Assembly (NCBI GenBank): GCA_025922715.1
Contig: JAICHH010000023.1
Location: forward strand, 1-15,750
Direction of reading: 5' to 3'
DNA: 15,750 nucleotides
Origin: Nitrososphaeraceae archaeon
GTDB taxonomy: Archaea; Thermoproteota; Nitrososphaeria; Nitrososphaerales; Nitrososphaeraceae
Positions 7,623 through 13,939 of the stretch are shown piece by piece (the first letter of the stretch is position 1; the number at the start of each line of letters is the position of its first letter). The notes beneath the pieces were generated by a model, which made no database searches, was not told where the DNA came from, and saw only the letters and a program-made list of their open reading frames with translations. The translations under genes were made by a program, and so were the position numbers.

Positions 7623-8354
7623 TTAGCCAAATTTTCCACTAATATATCTCTCTGTTAATTCTTTCATAGGACTTCCAAAAATTTGTTTTGTTTCTCCAAA
7701 TTCTATTAATTCTCCAAGATACATAAATGCTGTATAGTCTGAGACTCTAGCGGCTTGCTGCATGTTATGTGTTACTATTACTATAGTAAGATATTTCTTT
7801 AACTCATGGATTAGTTCCTCGATTTTAGAAGAGGCTGAAGGATCCAATGCCGATGTCGGTTCATCCATAAGAATTATTTCTGGCTGCATGGCAAGGGCAC
7901 GAGCAATACACAGCCTTTGTTGTTGGCCACCTGAAAGGCTCATTCCGGGTCTATTTAAATCGTCTTTTACCTCTTGCCATAATCCAGCGCCTTCAAGACT
8001 TTCTATTACTATTTCATTTATTATTTTTTTATCTCTAACACCATTTAGTTTTAAACCTGCTGCAACATTATCAAATATACTCATAGTTGGAAATGGATTA
8101 GGTTTTTGAAATACCATACCAATTCTTCTTTTAATCATTACTGGATTGACTTTAGGATCATAGATATCTGTCTTATCCAAATGAATTTCTCCTTTAGAAT
8201 AGGCACCAGGCGTCATTTCATGCATTCTATTAATGCATCTTATTAGGGTAGTTTTACCACATCCTGAGGGACCTATAAAAGCAGTAACAGAATTTTCTTT
8301 AATAGTTAAGTTAATATTTTTTAAAATTTTTTTATTGTAAAACCCTGCTTCCAT
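7623..8354 (-). CDS. pstB: Phosphate ABC transporter ATP-binding protein PstB; true start probably upstream
   Basis: This is the cytoplasmic ATPase that drives high-affinity phosphate import by PstSCAB. From ATG 8354 (243 residues) it shows Walker A GPSGCGKTT (28-36), the PstB-type Q-loop VFQKPNPFPTMSIFDNVAAGL, signature LSGGQQQR, Walker B IILMDEPTSALDP and the H-loop THNMQQAARVSD, which is typical of PstB. Oddity: family members begin with a beta strand before the Tyr-Gly loop, and that strand would be cut off by this start. The same frame is open for 30 more codons up to an ATT at 8444 and encodes SYKLHIKN right before MEAGFYNKKILKNI, exactly where the missing strand belongs. No ATG, GTG or TTG lies in the extension before the TGA at about 8456-8458, so translation may start at ATT or another non-standard codon. 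No pstS, pstC, pstA or phoU is within this window. Confidence 0.93.
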   Translation of the reverse strand: MEAGFYNKKILKNINLTIKENSVTAFIGPSGCGKTTLIRCINRMHEMTPGAYSKGEIHLDKTDIYDPKVNPVMIKRRIGMVFQKPNPFPTMSIFDNVAAGLKLNGVRDKKIINEIVIESLEGAGLWQEVKDDLNRPGMSLSGGQQQRLCIARALAMQPEIILMDEPTSALDPSASSKIEELIHELKKYLTIVIVTHNMQQAARVSDYTAFMYLGELIEFGETKQIFGSPMKELTERYISGKFG

Positions 8355-8478
8355 ATTTTTAATATGAAGTTTATAACTATTAGTTAAACTTCTAGTATCC
8401 TGCTTAAAATCAGTAAATACATCGTTAGTATAGGTCTTCTCAATGTTAGTAGACGTTTGCGATCATAGTAACATACAC

Positions 8479-8494
8479 TTTTATCTAGATAAAA
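8479..8494. promoter_or_regulatory. Perfect 16-bp palindrome, candidate operator upstream of pstB
   Basis: TTTTATCTAGATAAAA reads identically on both strands. It lies 35-50 bases upstream of the ATT at 8444 (125 or more before ATG 8354) and contains TTTTATCT/AGATAAAA, which resembles an archaeal TATA box. A dimeric regulator bound here would cover the promoter, and phosphate control would be the natural guess. No regulator gene lies nearby, so this is inference. Confidence 0.4.
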
Positions 8495-8540
8495 TAATAC
8501 TATATGTACACTATAGGGTTATATAGAATTATGCCATCAC

Positions 8541-8566
8541 ACTAAAAAAGTATTTACTTTTTTAGT
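8541..8566 (-). terminator. Perfect inverted repeat just past the rhodanese stop codon
   Basis: ACTAAAAAAGT (8541-8551), a 4-base loop ATTT, and ACTTTTTTAGT (8556-8566) form a perfect 11-bp stem. It begins two bases after the stop of the sulfurtransferase gene. With a T6 in each arm it could end transcription or protect the 3' end of that message. Because it is symmetric it could act in either direction. Confidence 0.6.
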
Positions 8567-8568
8567 TT

Positions 8569-9363
8569 CTATTCAATGGGTAGTCTATAACTATTTCCCC
8601 ATTCATTCCACGAACCCAAGTACATCTTAACTTTATCAAAACCTAATTCTTTTAATACCACGAAAGTATTTGCGGCTCTATAGCCACCTTGGCAATAAGT
8701 GATGAGATCTTGAGTTTTCGAAAACCTAGAGTATAACTTTTTAATATCATCGAGAGATTTAAATTTGTCAATAAAGATATTTTCCTTCCACTCTATATTG
8801 ATAGCACAAGGTATATGACCACCCCTAAGTGCTCGTATTTGTTCTCCACTATATTCTTTGGACGATCGTGAATCAATAATCTGATTTTTCTTTTTATATC
8901 GTATAGAATCCAGTATAGTTCTAAAATCAGCTAAAATTGTTTCATCGATTGGGTTATCTATTTTAAAATAACTATATGACTCAGTTTTGGTTTCGATGGG
9001 TTTATTTTCTTTTTTCCAAGAATTGAATCCTCCATTCAACATTGCGACTTTCTTATGGGAAAAATAAAGGGAAAGCCAAACGCCTCTTGCCGCTGATGGA
9101 CCAGAAATATTATCATAAAAGATTAAGAAGGTTTTTCCAGTAATACCTATATTGGAAAATAAATGTCTCATATGTCTATTAAAGCTGTTTATGCCTTGTT
9201 TTGAGGTATCATTCCAGTGATACTGCATTAGTTCTATATTTATTGCTCCTGGGATGTGTCCCTTAATATATTCATTAAAGGATCTTGTATCCACAATTCT
9301 TATGTTCTTGTGATTGTCTAAAATTAAATCAAATAGTTTTTGTGTCGAAATAATTAAACTCAA
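8569..9363 (-). CDS. Thiosulfate sulfurtransferase (two-domain rhodanese)
   Basis: A 264-residue protein of two tandem rhodanese domains. Rhodaneses move sulfane sulfur from thiosulfate or mercaptopyruvate to a thiophilic acceptor through a cysteine persulfide. The N-terminal domain (about 5-120) has IVDTRSFNEYIKGHIPGAINIE and MLNGGFNSW but no active cysteine (FYDNISGPSAARG at the loop), as usual for the structural domain. The C-terminal domain (about 140-260) has IIDSRSSKEYSGE, GHIPCAINIEW and the active loop CQGGYRA (224-230) with C224, then YLGSWNEWGN. The loop is of the CxxGxRA type found in bacterial and archaeal thiosulfate sulfurtransferases. The start is TTG at 9363, the only one available, with ATATATTA (9393-9386) 23-30 bases upstream. 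A strong hairpin follows the stop. It is divergent from the dehydrogenase gene at 9615 and appears monocistronic. Confidence 0.93.
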   Translation of the reverse strand: MSLIISTQKLFDLILDNHKNIRIVDTRSFNEYIKGHIPGAINIELMQYHWNDTSKQGINSFNRHMRHLFSNIGITGKTFLIFYDNISGPSAARGVWLSLYFSHKKVAMLNGGFNSWKKENKPIETKTESYSYFKIDNPIDETILADFRTILDSIRYKKKNQIIDSRSSKEYSGEQIRALRGGHIPCAINIEWKENIFIDKFKSLDDIKKLYSRFSKTQDLITYCQGGYRAANTFVVLKELGFDKVKMYLGSWNEWGNSYRLPIE

Positions 9364-9385
9364 TTAGTCTATTTTATTTTTTTCT

Positions 9386-9393
9386 AATATATT
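9386..9393 (-). promoter_or_regulatory. TATA-like box of the rhodanese gene
   Basis: TAATATAT read on the plus strand, ATATATTA on the minus strand, lies 23-30 bases upstream of the TTG start at 9363. It supports a leaderless transcript and that TTG. Confidence 0.4.
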
Positions 9394-9581
9394 GTTTAAG
9401 ATGTTCAAGCCTTATATTGAGATAAAAAGATATATGATTTTATCTGTAAAAACTTTTTTCTAGGTCCGAATTATTAACAATTCTTACATAGAATTAATTA
9501 TACAAGCTACTGAAATATTTTCCCTTTACTTACTTCAGTACAAAATAATACTAGAAATGAGAAGGATCTCTATTCGCCAAG

Positions 9582-9590
9582 CTATATAAT
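9582..9590 (+). promoter_or_regulatory. TATA-like box of the nucleotide-sugar dehydrogenase gene
   Basis: CTATATAAT lies 25-33 bases upstream of the ATG at 9615. This is one of the best box A matches in the window and points to a leaderless message. Confidence 0.5.
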
Positions 9591-9614
9591 AAAAAATAAT
9601 AAATTTTCTTACAG

Positions 9615-10643
9615 ATGTCGAATTCAATAAATACAAAATCAAAAAAAGTATTAGTTATTGGTTTAGGTCAATTAGGATTACCTGTTGCTAAGTATGTTAA
9701 TGATAAGGGTTTTGATGTGTATGGATATGATATTAATAGTGAATCAATGCTTCGCGCACGAGAAAAGATTGGAATAAAAACTACAACCAGTTTTAGAAAT
9801 TTTGATATTTATATTATCTGCGTCTCAACTCATAATCCTTCTGATATCTCTTCCCCACAAATTGAGGGTTTAATTTCAGTCATAAATAAAATATCTATGG
9901 AAGCAAACAATGGTTCTCTTGTTTCTATTGAAAGTACAATTCCTCTGGGTACTTCAAAAAAAATATTTGAACTGTTAGAGCATAGATTACATGTAGTACA
10001 TGCCCCCCATAGATGGTATTCACTAGAGGAAGAAAAATATGGTGTCAATCAACTACGTGTTATTGGAGGAGTAAATCCCTGTTGCTTAAAATTAGGTGAA
10101 GAGTTTTACACTGGTCATTCTAAATGTGGTGCTCAAGTATTTCCTGACGATGAGTTTGTGAATAATTATAACGGCCAAGAGAAGACAGATAGATCCACCC
10201 AGGGCCCTTCAACTTTTATTGAAAATAGTTTCATAATGGATACTACCCAAATAAATTCTCAAGGTTATAGCCCAAGTTTAGAAATTCCGATGCATACAGT
10301 TTCCACTATTGAAATAGCGGAACTAACTAAAATAATAGAAAATTCTCATAGATATTTACAAATAGCATTTGCTGAAGAACTTTATTTATATTGTCAAGCT
10401 AATAATATTCTTTTCTCCGAGCTAAGAGATGCGTTAAATACTAAATGGAATGTCGAAATACTAGAGCCTAGAGGGGGAATTGGAGGACATTGTCTACCCA
10501 AAGATACAAAAATGTTTCTTAATTCTTCGAAGGTCAGAAGTAAAATCCTTCTATCAGCTATGGAAGTTGATTCTTTATATCGCGACTTTATGACTAGAAG
10601 AGAAAAGAAATTGATTACTTCAGTAGAGAACCTAAAAAATTAG
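9615..10643 (+). CDS. UDP-glucose/UDP-ManNAc dehydrogenase family protein, C-terminally short
   Basis: It resembles NAD-dependent nucleotide-sugar 6-dehydrogenases (UDP-glucose or UDP-N-acetylmannosamine dehydrogenase, WecC/Ugd type), which oxidise the sugar C6 alcohol to a uronate for polysaccharides. Seen: Rossmann loop GLGQLGLP (16-23), ESTIPLGTS (106-114), central-domain helix ELTKIIENSHR (236-246) with the usual Lys (K239) and Asn (N243), and the active-site cysteine C293 in GGIGGHCLPKD (287-297). Two oddities: residues about 167-228 form a hydrophilic insert of unusual composition between the NAD and central domains, and the protein ends 49 residues after C293, so the C-terminal UDP-binding domain (about 100 residues) is missing; relatives have about 420 residues. 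No downstream frame restores it, as DedA follows after 7 bp in the opposite direction. It may act on another substrate or need a partner. Confidence 0.82.
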   Translation: MSNSINTKSKKVLVIGLGQLGLPVAKYVNDKGFDVYGYDINSESMLRAREKIGIKTTTSFRNFDIYIICVSTHNPSDISSPQIEGLISVINKISMEANNGSLVSIESTIPLGTSKKIFELLEHRLHVVHAPHRWYSLEEEKYGVNQLRVIGGVNPCCLKLGEEFYTGHSKCGAQVFPDDEFVNNYNGQEKTDRSTQGPSTFIENSFIMDTTQINSQGYSPSLEIPMHTVSTIEIAELTKIIENSHRYLQIAFAEELYLYCQANNILFSELRDALNTKWNVEILEPRGGIGGHCLPKDTKMFLNSSKVRSKILLSAMEVDSLYRDFMTRREKKLITSVENLKN

Positions 10644-10658
10644 CAAGATATTATTTTT
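10634..10658. terminator. Reciprocal T-tracts at the convergent dehydrogenase/DedA junction
   Basis: On the plus strand T5 (10654-10658) follows the dehydrogenase stop, inside the last codons of the DedA gene. On the minus strand T6 (10639-10634) follows the DedA stop, inside the last codons of the dehydrogenase gene. Each gene's likely T-tract terminator is therefore embedded in the other gene. Confidence 0.35.
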
Positions 10659-11334
10659 CCTTTTGTTTAATTCTTTTGCGTTTTTTATACAATTTGAAAA
10701 TCAAAATAAGAACTAACGATATAATAATGGCTAATGCTATAATATGAAATGCATTTGATGATTCTTGTGAAAATTCATCCCACGCGTTTCCTAAATAATA
10801 ACCAATCATAGTTAACGATACACTCCACAGAAAGGATCCAATAAAAGTAAATAATGTGAATTCCATAAAATTCATTCTAGATAATCCTGCAGGAATTGAT
10901 ATCAATTCTCTTACTCCAGGAGCAAGGCGTCCAAATAACACAGCCCATTTTCCATATTTCTGAAACCATACTTCGGATTTTTCTAGTTTAGATTCGGTTA
11001 TTAGAATATATTTGCCAATCTTTAAGACTATTTTTCTTCCTACTTTTAATGCAAAAAAATAAATTATAATAGCCCCCAGAGTCGAACCTAGTGAACCCAT
11101 GAATCCGAACATGATAGCTTGTTCTACTCCTAAACTTTGACTCTGAACAACATAGCCTGCTAATGGAAAAATTAGTTCACTTGGTATTATTGGAAAAAGT
11201 GTCTCTATCAAAGCAGCAGTGAAAATTCCAAAGTAACCAAGATTGTAAATTAAATTTGTTACAGAATTAATGAGATTATCTATGATAGAGGTAAAACTTA
11301 TTGCTAGTATTATTAAAAAGCTGTAAACAATCAA
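10651..11334 (-). CDS. DedA family (SNARE-associated) integral membrane protein
   Basis: DedA proteins are membrane proteins with re-entrant loops. Members are implicated in polyprenyl-phosphate lipid carrier recycling, membrane homeostasis and proton-dependent transport. The 227 residues show GYFGIFTAALIETLFPIIPSEL (33-54) with E44 and E53, GSLGSTLGAIIIYFFALKVGR (80-100), the family motif FGRLAPGVRE (134-143) with R136 and R142, ISIPAGLSRMNFMEF (145-159), a helix near 161-181, and a last helix (about 196-216) ending in a lysine/arginine-rich tail. The start is TTG at 11334, directly bounded upstream by an in-frame TAG, with a box TTTTATTA (11370-11363) 29-36 bases before it. It is convergent with the dehydrogenase gene with only 7 bp between stops. 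If a lipid-carrier flippase, it could serve glycan synthesis, but the sequence does not show this. Confidence 0.93.
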   Translation of the reverse strand: MIVYSFLIILAISFTSIIDNLINSVTNLIYNLGYFGIFTAALIETLFPIIPSELIFPLAGYVVQSQSLGVEQAIMFGFMGSLGSTLGAIIIYFFALKVGRKIVLKIGKYILITESKLEKSEVWFQKYGKWAVLFGRLAPGVRELISIPAGLSRMNFMEFTLFTFIGSFLWSVSLTMIGYYLGNAWDEFSQESSNAFHIIALAIIISLVLILIFKLYKKRKRIKQKEK

Positions 11335-11407
11335 AGATAACTAACATAAAAATAAATTGGCTTAATAAAACATGTGAGCAAATATAAAGGAAGAAGAGAT
11401 GCGAACT

Positions 11408-11620
11408 TTAGTGATGGGTGCTTTCTTTATGATAATGTTTTCTGTTATTCCTAGTAGTGATAACCCCTAGAGCTATAAAAGCAAATCCAAGCGCTAGAAT
11501 CAAATAGTCAGCAGGCAAAATAATAGCCCAAACTTCGTTCATAGTCGCGGCGAAAATAAAAACCAAAGCTAAGAATACTAAGGCTATTCCAGCAATAGTT
11601 TCTGCATTAATCCTTTCCAT
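11408..11620 (-). CDS. Small two-helix membrane protein with histidine-rich tail
   Basis: I do not recognise a family. The 70-residue product has two hydrophobic segments (about 8-27 and 33-54) joined by a short loop, and a polar C-terminus with basic residues and five histidines (H62, H64, H69 and H70 among them) that could bind metal or simply be a basic cytoplasmic tail. The start is ATG. TTTATAAT (11651-11644) lies 24-31 bases upstream, as in a leaderless gene. It is upstream of DedA on the same strand with 73 bases between, so they could be co-transcribed, though DedA has its own possible box. Confidence 0.65.
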   Translation of the reverse strand: MERINAETIAGIALVFLALVFIFAATMNEVWAIILPADYLILALGFAFIALGVITTRNNRKHYHKESTHH

Positions 11621-11643
11621 CTCAGATCAAATATATATTCTAC

Positions 11644-11651
11644 ATTATAAA
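11644..11651 (-). promoter_or_regulatory. TATA-like box of the two-helix membrane protein gene
   Basis: TTTATAAT on the minus strand lies 24-31 bases upstream of ATG 11620. It is close to the archaeal box A consensus and at the leaderless spacing. Confidence 0.45.
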
Positions 11652-11844
11652 TATTAATATTTTCAATCTCACTTGTTTTCAAATATAAAACGCGAAATAG
11701 TCACTTGCTTTTAAAGTGAGGTATATATTTTTATACATTTGGTTATATCATATTTAACAAACTATCTTATTATCTTTTTGAAAGTATTTTCAAATATGAT
11801 AATTTTTAGGTTAAGGTGTTATCTATATTATAAAAATAAGCTTA

Positions 11845-12081
11845 ATGAGCGAAGAAGGTGGGTATGAATTGCCAAGGAAATTAGCAATATTTATTTTCTG
11901 GTTTGTAGGTTTTGGGATTGGGTTTGGAGGTTATTTAATGTTTCCAAATATTACTAATTGGTTTCAAACTAGCATGCCTCAATTTTTAGATACTTCTATA
12001 ATAGGCGCCTTAATCGCTGGAATTATAGGTTCCGTACTAAGCACTATAACAATAATTAGTTGGGCGAATCGAACATCATAA
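11845..12081 (+). CDS. Small two-helix membrane protein, unknown function
   Basis: Family not recognised. The 78 residues start MSEEGGYELPRK and contain two hydrophobic segments (about 13-32 and 48-70), both glycine-rich (GFGIGFGGY; GALIAGIIGSVLS) as in tightly packed helix pairs. The loop between them is polar with one sequon (N35-I-T). The charge pattern puts the N-terminus in the cytoplasm by the positive-inside rule only weakly. The start is ATG; an AT-rich element (11822-11835) precedes it but is closer than the usual 25 bases, so promoter and start are not firmly linked. It is divergent from the 70-residue membrane protein across about 220 bases and followed by a gene-free gap. Confidence 0.6.
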   Translation: MSEEGGYELPRKLAIFIFWFVGFGIGFGGYLMFPNITNWFQTSMPQFLDTSIIGALIAGIIGSVLSTITIISWANRTS

Positions 12082-12577
12082 ATTAATATACTTCTTTTTT
12101 AAATAAACTCAAATAAAATTAGAATGTATATTGTAATTGAATGTAAGGATGAGTGGTTATACTGAAATATTACAAAAGTATTCGTAGACACTTTTAGTTA
12201 AATCTTCAATTATTACACTTAGGACAATGATGTTCAATTTTATGAATTTTATATAATATTATAAGTAGATACGAAAATGAGTGTATATAAAAATATATTT
12301 TGTTTCCATATTTAGATTTACTCAGCATTGATTTAAGTATTTCATTTTTATAGTTTAATTTTATACCATATTTTTTTATTAGTATCCCATATTAAAATAA
12401 AACAAGGTTAATTTATTTTTCAGTGTAGGGATTTTTTTCTCAGAATGATTTTACTTATTATAAGGATAATCTATTATGTAAAAACTCTATATAGTAAATC
12501 TTTATTCAGATGTCTATGTAAAATATAACCAAATTTAAAAAATAAAACAATAGTTAATTTAAGTCTTCTTATTGCTT
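12082..12577. other. AT-rich intergenic stretch without a recognisable gene
   Basis: About 500 bases of AT-rich sequence where the plus-strand small membrane gene and the minus-strand glycosyltransferase cluster both end. I found no open frame above about 25 codons with a start, no tRNA, and no convincing hairpin. An ATGATGT at about 12225 resembles a C box, but no D box follows at usable spacing. Confidence 0.55.
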
Positions 12578-13351
12578 TTAATTATCGTTATTTTCCTCTT
12601 CATTATCATCTTCGGGATTCTGAGTAGTTATCACAGGAGTACTACTTTCTACAAATACGGAAGTAGTGTATGTTATTTGTTCGTTATTATCATAAAAGGA
12701 TCTTATTTCTAAACTTTTTAAACCAGCTGGAGAATTATTTGGAATACTAAATGTTGACAGGTCTATTTGTTTTATTGGATATATCTCATTCTCATCTTCT
12801 GTATCATAATCAATTAAATATGCTTTAATTGTTAAAGGTTGTTTTTCATAAGAAAGTGATATTTTATCTCCATGTTTTAAAGTCAGTGTTGTATCTATAT
12901 CACTCTGCGTCTCATATAATTTGGCTGGTCCTATTTTGGTCACAATATTTTCTTGGGATTCATTTACTTGAGATCCTTTTATCTTATTACTAAAGTTAAT
13001 GTGAGAGTACATAAACGGCTCCATTTCAACTTCTTTTTCATCCAAACTTATCACTAATGATGGTACTTCTTTTTCAGGATCTTTTATTATCTGAACATTA
13101 TTATCATTTTCTATAGTCGATATTTGTGCATATACATCAATATGAAAATATAAAATAGTAAACAAAAACGAAATAATAAGTAATGGTCTAAATATTATAG
13201 ATATTTTATTTATTTTTTTAATTTTATAACATGAATTTTCAGATATATGAAAGCTCGAATTACTCATTAAAAACATTATATATGATAAAGTTATAAATGT
13301 AATTATAAGATAATATTTTATCAAATACTCAGTAAAAGTTGCTCTATTCAT
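12578..13351 (-). CDS. Membrane-anchored exported protein, unknown family, third gene of the glycosyltransferase cluster
   Basis: Function not recognised. The 257-residue product has two hydrophobic segments (about 8-30 and 52-73). The second ends in VYAQ and looks like a signal peptide or anchor of the kind seen on other archaeal exported proteins, so a shorter product from an internal ATG (residue 26 or 29) with one signal segment is possible. From 74 onward it is a polar, beta-rich extracytoplasmic domain with short Ser/Thr and acidic stretches, ending in an Asp/Glu/Asn-rich tail (242-257). It contains sequons (for example N118 and N129). Its ATG overlaps the end of the preceding gene by 8 bases, so the two are translationally linked. 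It may be an extracellular accessory of the glycosyltransferase. Confidence 0.75.
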   Translation of the reverse strand: MNRATFTEYLIKYYLIITFITLSYIMFLMSNSSFHISENSCYKIKKINKISIIFRPLLIISFLFTILYFHIDVYAQISTIENDNNVQIIKDPEKEVPSLVISLDEKEVEMEPFMYSHINFSNKIKGSQVNESQENIVTKIGPAKLYETQSDIDTTLTLKHGDKISLSYEKQPLTIKAYLIDYDTEDENEIYPIKQIDLSTFSIPNNSPAGLKSLEIRSFYDNNEQITYTTSVFVESSTPVITTQNPEDDNEEENNDN

Positions 13352-13895
13352 ACTTTTTTGATTTTGTCATAACATAAAAGCTATGGAAAGTTATTATGAC
13401 TGCAGCCAGAAGCATTTGAGTTGCAAAGTACAAATTCCATGGAGTTTCAGGCATTGGATAATTTATTTCTTCATTATTCGGGTCAAAAATATTACTAAAA
13501 AGGTTACTAGTAATAAGGGAATTCCAAACCATGAAGTTGTAAATTAACTCATAAATTGTTATAGTAGCAGCAATTATACTAATTATTTGAATAAATGTTT
13601 TTATTCTAACTTTGAGATTTCTAATACTATTCTCATAAATTTTAATAGCCGTGAACCAAGATATCAAGGAAAAAACCATCAAGTAGGTAACTAATTTAAT
13701 AGTACCTTTGAATGGAAATTCAGTTTCTACTAAGACATCACCTATTATCATTTTTCCTTTTGTTATGAAATTAGTTGCACTTTGGTATCCACTGTATGAA
13801 GTTATTAGCAACATAATTGATACGCTAAAATAGAATATGATTAGTGTATTTCTTTTAGATTTTATAAGTCTATGATTAACTTTTATGAAATTCAA
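13344..13895 (-). CDS. Four-helix membrane protein, unknown family, second gene of the glycosyltransferase cluster
   Basis: Not assigned to a family. The 183 residues are predicted to span the membrane four times (about 17-35, 64-84, 101-122, 154-176), with a polar loop at 36-63 and a longer one at 130-153 containing FDPNNEEINYPMPETPWNLY. The frame begins with TTG directly after an in-frame TAA, so this is the only upstream start; there is no Shine-Dalgarno. It follows the glycosyltransferase by 44 bases and overlaps the next gene by 8 bases, making a three-gene transcriptional unit. A role as a membrane partner or translocation component for the glycosyltransferase product is suggested by context only. 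Confidence 0.75.
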   Translation of the reverse strand: MNFIKVNHRLIKSKRNTLIIFYFSVSIMLLITSYSGYQSATNFITKGKMIIGDVLVETEFPFKGTIKLVTYLMVFSLISWFTAIKIYENSIRNLKVRIKTFIQIISIIAATITIYELIYNFMVWNSLITSNLFSNIFDPNNEEINYPMPETPWNLYFATQMLLAAVIITFHSFYVMTKSKKYE

Positions 13896-13939
13896 TTATT
13901 ACTAATATTATATTACTATAGTTATTTTTCTATATTTTG

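Noticed and set aside
7762..8109. Plus-strand open frame of about 115 codons inside pstB
   Set aside because: It mirrors the conserved PstB coding sequence on the opposite strand; no independent start signal or domain.
12120..12290. C-box-like strings (GATGAGT, ATGATGT) suggesting a C/D box guide RNA
   Set aside because: No D, D' and C' boxes follow at the spacing needed for an archaeal C/D sRNA.
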